Shown piece by piece: positions 54,841 to 63,998 of a DNA stretch of 64,000 bases; positions within the stretch are counted from its first letter, which is position 1; every line of letters starts with the position of its first letter. The DNA lies in the NCBI RefSeq assembly GCF_964063325.1, contig NZ_OZ061315.1, positions 3,658,001-3,722,000 on the forward strand. The letters are read 5' to 3'. Source of the stretch: Hafnia alvei. Lineage in GTDB: Bacteria; Pseudomonadota; Gammaproteobacteria; Enterobacterales; Enterobacteriaceae. The notes under the pieces were generated by a model that saw only the letters and a program-made list of their open reading frames with translations, did no database searches and was not told where the DNA came from. The position numbers were made by a program, and so were the translations under genes.

Positions 54841-55024
54841 ATCATCACAGTCGGACATTAAATAGGTGGTGCCTCACTCAACGTGTCGCCCCGAGTTTGA
54901 TAAAGCGCATAAGCGACTGTTATCGATAATTGGACGGTAGGCACCTTACTTTGGCGTCATTCGATGGCTTATGTAGCCTGACTCGCTATTGCGGTCGCTG
55001 ACATAAAAGAGTGAATGAGCAACT
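54841..55024 (-). ncRNA. glmY: Small RNA GlmY (GlmY/GlmZ family)
   Basis: GlmY binds the adaptor RapZ and so protects GlmZ, which activates glmS translation for glucosamine-6-phosphate synthesis. The minus strand from 55024 begins AGTTGCTCATTCACTC, then TTATGTCAGCG, CGAATGACGCC, CAGTCGCTTATGC and ACGTTGAGTGAGGCACC. These blocks occur in the same order in GlmY/GlmZ RNAs as I remember them. The 5' end is set by a perfect sigma-54 promoter 12 bases upstream, and the gene lies before glrK as in E. coli. The 3' end is uncertain: I give a length of about 184 nt by analogy, but the first clear terminator is at 54680-54712. Confidence 0.87.
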
Positions 55025-55035
55025 GAATTGAATAA

Positions 55036-55052
55036 TGCAGAAGCTGTGCCAA
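55036..55052 (-). promoter_or_regulatory. Sigma-54 promoter of glmY
   Basis: On the minus strand TTGGCACAGCTTCTGCA: TGGCAC-N5-CTGCA with GG-N10-GC exactly as required. A start near 55024 fits the -12/-24 spacing. Confidence 0.93.
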
Positions 55053-55177
55053 CTTTAAAAAATAAATCCCAACCAATTGAATAAAAAAGATTTAAAATAA
55101 ATAAATCATTCCAACACCTAGCAAACATCGCTTTGTTGACAGCAAATGGCATAAACATGCTTTTTTTTTCATCAATG

Positions 55178-55195
55178 CGTCGCTAAAAGTAGACA
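55178..55195 (-). promoter_or_regulatory. GlrR box (one mismatch)
   Basis: CGTC-N10-GACA on the plus strand (TGTC-N10-GACG on the minus), a near match to the GlrR site TGTC-N10-GACA, about 160 bases upstream of the glmY start. Confidence 0.7.
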
Positions 55196-55240
55196 GCCAC
55201 GTACAAAGGCGACGCACCACATATAAATCAATAGGTTACA

Positions 55241-55258
55241 TGTCACCTATTAGCGACA
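55241..55258 (-). promoter_or_regulatory. GlrR box (perfect)
   Basis: TGTC-ACCTATTAGC-GACA is a full match to TGTC-N10-GACA, about 225 bases upstream of the glmY start. Confidence 0.8.
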
Positions 55259-55370
55259 TCATTAATGGTGGTTTGTTGTCTTTTTGCGACAACGGAGGAG
55301 CTGCGCACATTAAAGAGCAACCAGCTAACGCCATGCATATAAACAATGGCATTAGCTCAAAGCAGTTTAT

Positions 55371-56435
55371 TTATCGATGAGACAGAATATCTTCGTCACC
55401 ACCTACCCGCATTTTGATACTTTCCAGTATCCATAGAATAAGCTCCTCACCGCTGATTTTATCGCGGTATTCAGCGGGCAGATCGCGAGTATCAATTTCT
55501 CCATCAATCATAATCAACGGTTTTAGGCGATTGCCTAGTTCAGTACCGCTAGGCAGCCATTGAAATTCACGCCCGGTCGGGTTGAGCTTATCGTGGCTGG
55601 TATAGAGATCCCCTTTAATCCCACCAACCACCACCGTGGTACTCGGGAAGAAGGTTCTGAGTAGTTTGCCTTTGGAAGTTCGGCTATCTAAAAAGTCCTG
55701 TTCATCTTTATTTAAGCTCCGTACATTAATCGTAATATAGCTAGATGTGTATTTTTTCTCTGCAATACCTCTCCATGTAATTAAATAGCTATCACGTTTT
55801 TCAAGACGTCCAGGATAATATTGATACTCATTGTTAAGACAGTAGCCTTGTTCATAGTGCGGGTAAGCATGGTAGGCTATTTTTTGCACATCCCGCATTT
55901 GAGCATCAGTTTTGTTTTTTAACTCCTGATCTAGTCTATCGGCTGATAGTGGACGAGGAATTTCTATCGACCTTCCTGTGACCAATATCCATTGTTTACG
56001 CTCGGGGACTGATTTTAAATAATACGGGTGAAAGCGATATAAAGAACTCATCCCAATATCTGGATTCTTTTCTGTATTTGAATACTCCAAAATTATTCTA
56101 GGATTGGACTCCATATTTTTTTGAACAATACGGCTACCCACATTGTTCTCACTATCTTTAGATATCTTTCCATTAATGTAGCCAATCCAGTCTTTCTCAA
56201 TAGTTGTGTTATCAGAACGTACTGCTTTTGAAATTTCTATCTTAAAATTTTCAAATGAATAAGCGCCGCTATCCATATACATAAAATTGGGTAATTCAAT
56301 TTCATAACGGCCAAAGCAGTGTTTTTGCGTGGGAAGTTGGGTGCTCATAGCAGTATCCTTACGAAGAGAGTGTGGCCCACAGCCGGTTGTTGATAACACC
56401 AAAGTGCCAAGTAATAACCACGATAAATGCCGCAT
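55371..56435 (-). CDS. Tli4-like T6SS immunity lipoprotein
   Basis: A 354-residue exported protein with a signal sequence ending TTGC (Cys19, an atypical lipobox). FGRYEIELPNF, the repeated structural halves, ITWRGIAEKKY, GGIKGDLYTS and a C-terminal LPAEYRDKISGEELILWILESIKMR (in part) are the pattern of the Tli4 family, which protects against type VI secreted lipases. Codon use is somewhat AT-rich in the middle. It lies 2 bases downstream of the remains of a lipase-effector gene, its probable cognate toxin. No T6SS structural gene is in the window. Confidence 0.75.
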   Translation of the reverse strand: MRHLSWLLLGTLVLSTTGCGPHSLRKDTAMSTQLPTQKHCFGRYEIELPNFMYMDSGAYSFENFKIEISKAVRSDNTTIEKDWIGYINGKISKDSENNVGSRIVQKNMESNPRIILEYSNTEKNPDIGMSSLYRFHPYYLKSVPERKQWILVTGRSIEIPRPLSADRLDQELKNKTDAQMRDVQKIAYHAYPHYEQGYCLNNEYQYYPGRLEKRDSYLITWRGIAEKKYTSSYITINVRSLNKDEQDFLDSRTSKGKLLRTFFPSTTVVVGGIKGDLYTSHDKLNPTGREFQWLPSGTELGNRLKPLIMIDGEIDTRDLPAEYRDKISGEELILWILESIKMRVGGDEDILSHR

Positions 56436-56437
56436 AG

Positions 56438-56944
56438 CTAATTCCTTTTATTTTTTAGGCGCGCTAATTTCTGCGTTATAAGCCCAACTGGCGGTTTGCA
56501 GCTCCTTATATACCGCTGCACGGATTTTTTCGTCTTGATACAGGCTGTCGTGATATTCACTGCATTCGACTTCCGCAGCCCCTTTCGCCGCCGACAGCGG
56601 CAGCTCACCGTCGCCAGCACTGCTGCCTTTGGTTGCATCTTGGCTGATTTCAAGCAGGCCATCAGCGCGCCGTGTAACTGCGTCAATTTTTCCTGCAGCG
56701 CCAGCAGTTTTTTAACCAAAGGGGAGGCATTGACCATCGCAGTCTGTTTGGTGATCATCCCGCTTAAATCAATCGCAGCGGTGCCCAGTGGGGTGTGGTA
56801 ACTGCCCATTCCCGCCATCGGATCCCATACCGTTTTATGATCTCTGGCATTAGATAAACGCGTGCCTAAGATATCCGGCACAAAAATCACCGGAATAACC
56901 ACTTTCTTACACTGGCATTCACCACGACATTCATGATCGCTCAT
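56438..56944 (-). pseudogene. Remnant of a T6SS-type lipase effector (Tle-like)
   Basis: The N terminus (SDHECRGECQCKKVVIPVIF, then VPDILGTRLSNARDHKTVWD) matches the start of large T6SS alpha/beta-hydrolase effectors, where VPGIMG(T/S)RL is usual. The frame then loses sense after about residue 85. A second frame, in the next phase, carries a credible C terminus (EISQDATKGSSAGDGELPLS, then SEYHDSLYQDEKIRAAVYKE and TASWAYNAEISAPKK) that stops at the same place. This fits a large internal deletion plus a frameshift: the hydrolase core with its Ser nucleophile is missing. Confidence 0.75.
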
Positions 56945-57147
56945 TAAACATATCCTTTCTGTTTATGGGAGCTGTTTATGGAAACAATGCTCAACCATTA
57001 AAACGGAAAAATAAGTAAATAAGCCGAACATTAATGATAAGTTTTATTTAAGTATTTTTGGTTCGAAGGAGCCGATATCAGTGCCATTGCAGACACGAAG
57101 TCATAGAGGAGAAAATTTATAGCTGGGTGGAAAGAAAGGATAAATAA

Positions 57148-57181
57148 TAAAAGCCTTTGCTCAGAAGCTCTAAGCAAAGGC
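57148..57181 (-). terminator. Terminator of purL
   Basis: A stem GCCTTTGCT / AGCAAAGGC, followed on the minus strand by TTTTATTATTT, 19 bases after the purL stop. Confidence 0.85.
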
Positions 57182-57199
57182 CATAGAGAGAAAGTTTAA

Positions 57200-60100
57200 C
57201 TATCCAAGCTGCTTACGCGCATTGCGGAACATACGCATCCACGGACTGTCTTCACCCCACTCGGCTGGATGCCAAGAGTTGCTGACCGTACGGAACACAC
57301 GCTCTGGGTGAGGCATCATTACGGTGGCGCGACCGTTTGAACTGGTCAGCGCGGTAATGCCGTTCGCGGAGCCATTCGGGTTAGCCGGGTAGGCTTCCGT
57401 TACCTTACCGAAGTTATCGACAAAGCGCAGCGCAACCAGACCGTGATGCTCAATCGCGGCCAAATGTGCATCATCGCGCACTTCAACATGTCCCTCACCA
57501 TGCGATACCGCAATCGGCATACGTGAGCCTTCCATCCCCTGCAATAGCAGAGATGGGCTGCTCGCCACTTCAACAAGGCTAAAGCGAGCTTCAAAACGCT
57601 CGGACGTATTGCGCACAAAGCGTGGCCAAAGTTCAGCTCCTGGGATTAGCTCACGCAGATTAGACATCATCTGACAGCCGTTACATACACCCAGAGCCAA
57701 GGTTTGTGGACGATGGAAGAAGGACTCAAACTGATCGCGAGCACGCTCGTTGAACAGAATAGACTTCGCCCAGCCCTCACCGGCACCCAGCACGTCGCCA
57801 TACGAGAAGCCACCACAGGCGACAAGCGTGTGGAATTCATCAAGCGTAATGCGCCCCGCCAGAATATCGCTCATGTGAACATCCACAGCTTCAAAACCCG
57901 CACGGTGGAAGGCCGCAGCCATTTCCACATGGGAGTTCACACCCTGCTCGCGCAGCACCGCCAGTTTAGGACGGCTACCCTTAGCGATGTAAGGCGCGGC
58001 AATATCATCCTGAGGATTGAAGGTAAGTTTCACATTCAGGCCCGGATCGGACTCCACCTGCTTGGCCTGATGTTCTTGATCGGCGCACTCAGGGTTATCA
58101 CGCAAGCGCTGCATCTGCCACGTAGTTTCAGCCCACCACAAACGCAGCGTCGAGCGCTGTTCGTGGTAAACCTCTTTGCCATGAGACTGAATCGCAATGT
58201 GATTTCCACTAGAAGCATGGCCAATCTCGTGCGTAATATCAGCAATGCCTTGATCTGCCAACACCGCTTTTACCACGTCTAGATCGGCGTTACGTACCTG
58301 AATCACAGCGCCAAGCTCTTCATTGAACAGCGCGGCTAAGTGATCTTGTCCCAATGCGCTGATATTAATATCCAAGGCACAATGGCCCGCAAACGCCATC
58401 TCAGCCAGCGTAACCAGCAGGCCACCGTCAGAACGGTCGTGATAGGCCAGCAGTTTGCCTTCCGCCACCAGCGCCTGCATGGCGTTGAAGAAGCCCGCCA
58501 GTTTCTGCGTATTGCGCACATCCGCAGGTTTATCTCCCAGTTGGCGGTAAACCTGTGCTAATGCCGTTGCGCCTAAGGCGTTGTGCCCTTCGCCCAGATC
58601 GATAAGCAACAGCGTATTTGCGCCCTGATCGACATGTAGCTGAGGTGTGACGGTGCTACGAACGTCTTCCACGCGGGCAAACGCGGTGATTACCAGCGAC
58701 AATGGTGACGTCATCTCGCGCGGCTGATTACCTTCCTGCCAGCGAGTTTTCATCGACATCGAGTCTTTGCCTACCGGGATAGTCAGCCCCAGCGCCGGAC
58801 ACAGCTCTTCGCCCACGGCTTTCACCGCTTCGTATAATCCAGCATCTTCTCCTGGGTGACCCGCCGCAGACATCCAGTTAGCCGAAAGCTTAACGCGTTT
58901 AAGTTCACCCACTTGAGTACAAGCAAGGTTGGTCAGCGCTTCACCCACGGCCAAACGTGCCGAGGCGGCGAAGTCGAGTAAAGCCACCGGAGCACGTTCG
59001 CCCAGCGACATGGCTTCACCATAATAGCTATCTAAACTGGCGGTAGTCACCGCGCAATCGGCAACGGGGATCTGCCAAGGGCCAACCATCTGATCGCGCG
59101 CCACCATACCGGTAACGCTACGGTCACCGATGGTGATCAGGAACGTTTTTTCTGCCACGGCAGGAAGATGCATCACGCGTTTTACCGCGTCTGCAATGCT
59201 GATAGTGCCGCGATTCAGCGAATCGCCCAGCGCCTTGAGCGTGGTGACATCGCGCGTCATTTTTGGCGTTTTGCCTAGCAATACGTCCAGCGGCATATCG
59301 ATGGGCTGATTGCCGAAGTGGCGGTCATTCAGCGTTAAATGCAGCTCTTCGGTCGCTTCACCGATAACGGCATAAGGCGCACGCTCACGGCGGCAAATAG
59401 CATCAAACTGTGCCAACTTTTCTGGTGCCACGGACATCACATAGCGTTCCTGCGACTCGTTACACCAAACTTCCAGCGGGCTCATCCCCGGCTCATCGTT
59501 AAGAATATCGCGCAGCTCAAAACGGCCGCCGCGACCACCATCGCTCACCAGCTCTGGCATCGCGTTAGACAACCCACCTGCGCCAACGTCGTGGATAAAC
59601 TGAATCGGGTTCTCATCACCCAGCTGCCAGCAGCTGTCGATCACTTCTTGGCAACGGCGTTCCATTTCAGGGTTGTCACGCTGCACCGAAGCGAAATCCA
59701 GATCGGCATCTGACTGACCTGAGGCCATTGAAGATGCTGCCCCGCCACCCAAGCCGATATTCATCGCCGGGCCGCCCAACACGATAAGCTTGGCGCCTAC
59801 GGTGATCTCGCCTTTCTGTACATGGTCTGCGCGAATATTACCGATACCACCCGCCAGCATGATTGGCTTGTGGTAGCCGCGTAGCTCAACGCCGTTGTGG
59901 CTCTTCACCTGCTCTTCATAGGTGCGGAAATAGCCCAGCAGCGCCGGACGACCAAATTCATTGTTAAACGCAGCGCCGCCCAGCGGCCCTTCCGTCATAA
60001 TGCTCAGCGCATTGACGATACGATCTGGCTTGCCAAAATCCTGTTCCCATGGCTGTTCAAAGCCCGGAATGCGCAGGTTGGACACGGAGAAACCGACCAG

Positions 60101-61132
60101 CCCCGCCTTAGGCTTAGAACCTCGGCCAGTGGCTCCTTCATCACGGATTTCACCGCCGGAGCCCGTTGCTGCGCCCGGCCATGGGGAAATCGCCGTTGGG
60201 TGATTGTGAGTTTCAACCTTCATCAAAATGTGCGCCTCTTCCTGATGGAAGTCATACACACCCGATTCTGGATTCGCAAAGAAACGGCCAACTGAAGAAC
60301 CTTCCATCACGGCGGCGTTATCTTTGTAAGCAGACAGCACATAGTCAGGCGTCTGCTCATAGGTATTTTTAATCATTTTGAACAGCGACTTTGGCTGTTC
60401 CTGCCCATCGATAACCCAATCGGCATTAAAAATCTTGTGACGGCAGTGCTCAGAGTTGGCCTGAGCAAACATGTAGAGTTCGATATCGTTAGGATTGCGC
60501 CCTAAGCGCGTGAAGGACTCTAGCAGGTAGTCAATTTCATCATCTGCTAACGCCAGACCTAAGCGCACGTTGGCATTAACCAGCGCGTCACGCCCTTCGC
60601 CCAGCATATCCACGCTTTGCACCGGAGCCGGAGACTGGTGCGTAAACAGCTTCTGCGCATCCTGTAGCTCGCTGAACACACGTTCCATCATGCGGTCGTG
60701 CAGCAGGTCTTGCAGCTTTTGCCACTGGGCATCGCTGAGCTGTGGCGCATCAACAGCGTCTGTGGCGTCTATGCTTATATAGTAAGCCAAACCACGCTCT
60801 AAACGGATGACCTGTGGAAGATTACAGTTATGAGCAATATCAGTCGCTTTAGACGACCACGGAGAAATAGTACCGGGGCGCGGCGTCACTAACAGCAAGC
60901 GGCCTTTCGGTTCGTGTTCAGCCAATGAAGGGCCATATTTCAACAAACGCTGAAGCGTTGCCTTTTCCTCAGAAGAAAGAGGTGCGCTGACATCGGCAAA
61001 ATGCACATATTCAGCGTAGATATCGTTGACTGGAAGATTAGCGTCCCGACAAGCAGACAGCAGTTGGGTAACACGAAAAGCCGACAAAGCGGGTGAGCCA
61101 CGCATGATTTCCATAGGAAATGAGTCCGTCAT
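57200..61132 (-). CDS. purL: Phosphoribosylformylglycinamidine synthase
   Basis: Fourth step of purine synthesis, ATP- and glutamine-dependent. About 1300 residues: an N-terminal PurS-like part, two PurM-like ATP-binding halves (EVETHNHPTAISP-type motif seen as KVETHNHPTAISPWPGAATG; DVGAGGLSNAMPELV; HDRSDGGLLVTLAEMAF), and a C-terminal class I glutaminase (catalytic Cys in LGVCNGCQMMSNL; His/Glu in MPHPERVFR). The ATG at 61114 gives the usual start MEIMRGSPALSAF; the upstream ATG at 61132 has the better spaced GAGAG and is kept as the outer limit. A PurR box lies 116 bases upstream. Confidence 0.97.
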   Translation of the reverse strand: MTDSFPMEIMRGSPALSAFRVTQLLSACRDANLPVNDIYAEYVHFADVSAPLSSEEKATLQRLLKYGPSLAEHEPKGRLLLVTPRPGTISPWSSKATDIAHNCNLPQVIRLERGLAYYISIDATDAVDAPQLSDAQWQKLQDLLHDRMMERVFSELQDAQKLFTHQSPAPVQSVDMLGEGRDALVNANVRLGLALADDEIDYLLESFTRLGRNPNDIELYMFAQANSEHCRHKIFNADWVIDGQEQPKSLFKMIKNTYEQTPDYVLSAYKDNAAVMEGSSVGRFFANPESGVYDFHQEEAHILMKVETHNHPTAISPWPGAATGSGGEIRDEGATGRGSKPKAGLVGFSVSNLRIPGFEQPWEQDFGKPDRIVNALSIMTEGPLGGAAFNNEFGRPALLGYFRTYEEQVKSHNGVELRGYHKPIMLAGGIGNIRADHVQKGEITVGAKLIVLGGPAMNIGLGGGAASSMASGQSDADLDFASVQRDNPEMERRCQEVIDSCWQLGDENPIQFIHDVGAGGLSNAMPELVSDGGRGGRFELRDILNDEPGMSPLEVWCNESQERYVMSVAPEKLAQFDAICRRERAPYAVIGEATEELHLTLNDRHFGNQPIDMPLDVLLGKTPKMTRDVTTLKALGDSLNRGTISIADAVKRVMHLPAVAEKTFLITIGDRSVTGMVARDQMVGPWQIPVADCAVTTASLDSYYGEAMSLGERAPVALLDFAASARLAVGEALTNLACTQVGELKRVKLSANWMSAAGHPGEDAGLYEAVKAVGEELCPALGLTIPVGKDSMSMKTRWQEGNQPREMTSPLSLVITAFARVEDVRSTVTPQLHVDQGANTLLLIDLGEGHNALGATALAQVYRQLGDKPADVRNTQKLAGFFNAMQALVAEGKLLAYHDRSDGGLLVTLAEMAFAGHCALDINISALGQDHLAALFNEELGAVIQVRNADLDVVKAVLADQGIADITHEIGHASSGNHIAIQSHGKEVYHEQRSTLRLWWAETTWQMQRLRDNPECADQEHQAKQVESDPGLNVKLTFNPQDDIAAPYIAKGSRPKLAVLREQGVNSHVEMAAAFHRAGFEAVDVHMSDILAGRITLDEFHTLVACGGFSYGDVLGAGEGWAKSILFNERARDQFESFFHRPQTLALGVCNGCQMMSNLRELIPGAELWPRFVRNTSERFEARFSLVEVASSPSLLLQGMEGSRMPIAVSHGEGHVEVRDDAHLAAIEHHGLVALRFVDNFGKVTEAYPANPNGSANGITALTSSNGRATVMMPHPERVFRTVSNSWHPAEWGEDSPWMRMFRNARKQLG

Positions 61133-61247
61133 CTAGGTTCTCTCGTCTTCGAGATGGCTGTGATAGGTCAAAAAACCTTGTCTACAACCGCCTCAGTGGG
61201 CGAAACAGGGGGAAAGCGGAGGCCATTATAGAGAATCTCTGCGCCAT

Positions 61248-61263
61248 ACGAAACCGTTTGCGT
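61248..61263 (-). promoter_or_regulatory. PurR operator of purL
   Basis: ACGAAACCGTTTGCGT, a close match to the PurR consensus ACGCAAACGTTTNCGT, in the purL-mltF divergent region. Repression of purL by PurR is established in E. coli. Confidence 0.8.
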
Positions 61264-61429
61264 AGCCTTTATTTCGGATTGACGATTTATCTGCCCGATC
61301 AACTTTATGTGCTTTTTGAGTTGCACGCTGACGCTTTGTTGCGCAAAATGCCGCCTTCCTGTTGATTTAGCCATATACTATCCTGCGAACACAGCACCAC
61401 AATTCGATACACATTCATGAGATAACTAT

Positions 61430-62926
61430 TTGAAACGTATAAAATATAATTATTATCTTATCGGTATCGTTTCTGCCCTGCTGGCGCTTGCGCTATGGCC
61501 GAATATTCCGTGGCGTAGCGGAAACGAGAGCCAGCTACAGCAGATTCTCGACCGCGGTGAGCTGCGCGTCAGCACCATTAATTCCCCTCTCACCTATCAA
61601 ACCGATGGGAAGAGCATCAGCGGCCTCGATTATGAGTTAGCAAAGCGCTTTGCTGATTATCTGGGCGTGAAGCTAAAAGTTCGCGTGCGCGGTACGTTGC
61701 CAGAATTATTTGATGATTTGGACAGTGGCAAAAGCGATCTGGTTGCCGCGGGCCTGCTTTATAATACCGAACGCCTCAGCCGTTTTCGCACCGGCCCTTC
61801 TTATTATTCAGTATCACAGCAGTTGGTTTATCGTCAGGGCAAAACTCGGCCAAAATCGCTCAAAGACTTGAGTGGCATTCTGGCCGTGCAGTCGGGTTCT
61901 GCGCACGTCACCACGCTGAGCCAATACAAGCAGACCAAATATCCCAACCTAACGTGGGAATCGTCTACCGATTTGTCATCCACCGATCTTATGCAGCGCG
62001 TGGTGCAAGGCTCACTGGATTACACGATCGCCGACTCTGTTAGCGTGGCGCTTTTCCAGCGTATTCACCCACAGTTAGCCGTGGCTTTTGATATCAGCGA
62101 TGAAGAGCCGGTAATGTGGTATCTCAATCGCGACGATGATGACAGCCTGTATGCCGCCGTCTTGGATTATTTCAGCAATATCGTGGATGACGGGTCACTG
62201 GCTCGCTTAGAAGAAAAATACTTGGGCCATGTGGGTGGATTTGATTATGTCGATATCAAAACATTCTTAGCCGCAATTGATAATGTGCTGCCCGATCTGA
62301 GCGAAATCTTTAAAAAATACGCTAAGAAAATCGATTGGAAGCTGCTGGCGGCCATTGCCTATCAAGAATCACACTGGAACCCTCAGGCCACGTCACCGAC
62401 CGGCGTCCGAGGCTTAATGATGCTTACCCGCGCCACGGCAGATGGGCTAGGGGTAAAAGATCGTCTTGATCCCGAGCAAAGCATCGCGGGCGGTGCACTT
62501 TATCTCGAACGTTTAATGGATAAACTGCCAGACACCATTCCTGAAGATGAGAAGATCTGGTTTGCGTTAGCGGCTTACAACATGGGCTACGGGCACATGC
62601 TAGACGTGCGCCAGCTGACGCAAAAACAGGGTGGAAATCCCAATAGCTGGGTCGATGTGAAACAGCGTTTGCCTATGTTAAGCCAAAAGAAATATAACCA
62701 GAACCTGACCTACGGCTATGCGCGCGGACATGAGGCTTATCAGTATGTGGAAAACATCCGCCGCTATCTGGTGAGCCTAGAAGGTTATTTGTTAGAAAAA
62801 GAGAAGCAGATTGCCGCCGAGCAAACTCGCCAAGCGTTGTTAGGTCAAGGTTATCCAGCGGTGCCACCTGAACAGGCGTTGGAAGGACGGACAAGGCGCA
62901 GCCCGCGCGGACTGCTGCCGTTTTAA
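61430..62926 (+). CDS. mltF: Membrane-bound lytic transglycosylase F
   Basis: Cleaves peptidoglycan with formation of 1,6-anhydro-muramic acid, anchored at the outer membrane. It starts with TTG (61430); no nearby ATG fits, and family N-terminal sequence (KRIKYNYYLIGIVSALLALA) begins there. 498 residues: signal segment (about 8-28), a periplasmic solute-binding-like domain (about 42-265; ELRVSTINSPLTYQTDG) and an SLT domain (about 300-450) with the catalytic Glu in AIAYQESHWNP and AAYNMGYGHM. It ends 4 bases into the convergent tadA. Confidence 0.96.
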   Translation: MKRIKYNYYLIGIVSALLALALWPNIPWRSGNESQLQQILDRGELRVSTINSPLTYQTDGKSISGLDYELAKRFADYLGVKLKVRVRGTLPELFDDLDSGKSDLVAAGLLYNTERLSRFRTGPSYYSVSQQLVYRQGKTRPKSLKDLSGILAVQSGSAHVTTLSQYKQTKYPNLTWESSTDLSSTDLMQRVVQGSLDYTIADSVSVALFQRIHPQLAVAFDISDEEPVMWYLNRDDDDSLYAAVLDYFSNIVDDGSLARLEEKYLGHVGGFDYVDIKTFLAAIDNVLPDLSEIFKKYAKKIDWKLLAAIAYQESHWNPQATSPTGVRGLMMLTRATADGLGVKDRLDPEQSIAGGALYLERLMDKLPDTIPEDEKIWFALAAYNMGYGHMLDVRQLTQKQGGNPNSWVDVKQRLPMLSQKKYNQNLTYGYARGHEAYQYVENIRRYLVSLEGYLLEKEKQIAAEQTRQALLGQGYPAVPPEQALEGRTRRSPRGLLPF

Positions 62927-63435
62927 TCAGTAGGACCCGAAAGATTTTGACGCCGAGCCTCACGCTCGGCTTTTTTCTGCTCACGGCGCTGCTGGAAAAA
63001 CTGACTCAGCATGTCCGAGCACTCGCTCGCCAGCACGCCAGAAGCGATTTCTATCTGATGATTCATGCCCGGATGGCGCAAAATATCCAGTAAAGAGCCT
63101 GCCGCACCGGTTTTTAAATCGCTCGCACCATAAACCAAACGTTTGATACGGCTGTGCACCATAGCCCCTGCGCACATTACGCAAGGCTCAAGCGTGACAT
63201 ACAGCGTTGCATTTAGCAGCCGATAGTTTTGCACTATCTGCCCGCCCTGCTGCAATGCCATGATTTCAGCATGCGCGGTTGGATCGTGCCGAGTGATTGG
63301 ACGGTTCCAGCCCTGACCAATCACCTTATCATCCAGCACCAAAATCGCACCGACGGGCACTTCGCCCTGATCCCACGCTTTTTGCGCTAAGGCTAACGCC
63401 TGCTTCATCCAGTAAGCATCATTTAGTTCGCTCAC
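62923..63435 (-). CDS. tadA: tRNA-specific adenosine deaminase
   Basis: Essential enzyme converting A34 of tRNA-Arg(ACG) to inosine. 170 residues; zinc and proton-shuttle motifs are TAHAEIMAL and EPCVMCAGAM, with VPVGAILVLDDKVIGQGWNR at the N-terminal side. The stop codon overlaps the mltF stop tail to tail. E. coli TadA is of similar length. Confidence 0.97.
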   Translation of the reverse strand: MSELNDAYWMKQALALAQKAWDQGEVPVGAILVLDDKVIGQGWNRPITRHDPTAHAEIMALQQGGQIVQNYRLLNATLYVTLEPCVMCAGAMVHSRIKRLVYGASDLKTGAAGSLLDILRHPGMNHQIEIASGVLASECSDMLSQFFQQRREQKKAEREARRQNLSGPTD

Positions 63436-63659
63436 GTGCTCACCTCCATTAATTCAGGGCGCGCATTATACCCTTCTTATCTGAAGTTGCATCTTGGACT
63501 TTAATCATAGCGGGGAATCTCTTAGCTCCTGCCTATTACTCCCTCGATTGAATGTTTTCTCAATATAGTAGGGAGTACGCAAAGTTTTACGCGCTCCGTT
63601 GGCGTAGTATGCATAAGGCGAAAGCCGTTATTTGATAATCACAAAGGAGATGTATCACG

Positions 63660-63998
63660 ATGTTTGGTCAAACTCGAATGGTAAAAAAAGCGCTGATTGC
63701 CAGTGCGCTGCTGATGGCTTCAACTTCACTGTGGGCCGCAGAGCATTGGATTGACGTGCGTACTCCGGATCAGTATCAAGAAACTCATGTGAAGGGCGCG
63801 GTGAATATTCCGTTAAAGCAGCTAGATCAGCGTATTAGCGAAGTATCACAGGATAAGAACGACACTCTGCATCTTTATTGCAATACCGGCAATCAGTCAG
63901 GTAAAGCAGAGAAAATGCTGCAAAAAATGGGCTACAAAAATGCCGTTAACGAAGGCGGCTTGAAAGACGTTGAAAAAACGCAAACCTTGGTAAAATAA
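63660..63998 (+). CDS. pspE: Periplasmic rhodanese, PspE-like (thiosulfate sulfurtransferase)
   Basis: A 112-residue exported single-domain rhodanese. The signal peptide ends SLWAAEH (cleavage after about residue 26), and the active-site Cys is in LHLYCNTGNQSGKAEKM. The mature part WIDVRTPDQYQETHVKGAVN is very close to E. coli PspE. The ATG at 63660 has AAAGGAG 10 bases before it; an ATG at 63678 (VKKALIAS) is an alternative. No other psp gene is present, so it stands apart from the phage-shock operon. Confidence 0.88.
   Translation: MFGQTRMVKKALIASALLMASTSLWAAEHWIDVRTPDQYQETHVKGAVNIPLKQLDQRISEVSQDKNDTLHLYCNTGNQSGKAEKMLQKMGYKNAVNEGGLKDVEKTQTLVK

Noticed and set aside
55277..55291. A third TGTC...GACA pair upstream of glmY
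   Set aside because: Spacing is 7 bases rather than 10, so it is not a normal GlrR box, although it is a good small hairpin.
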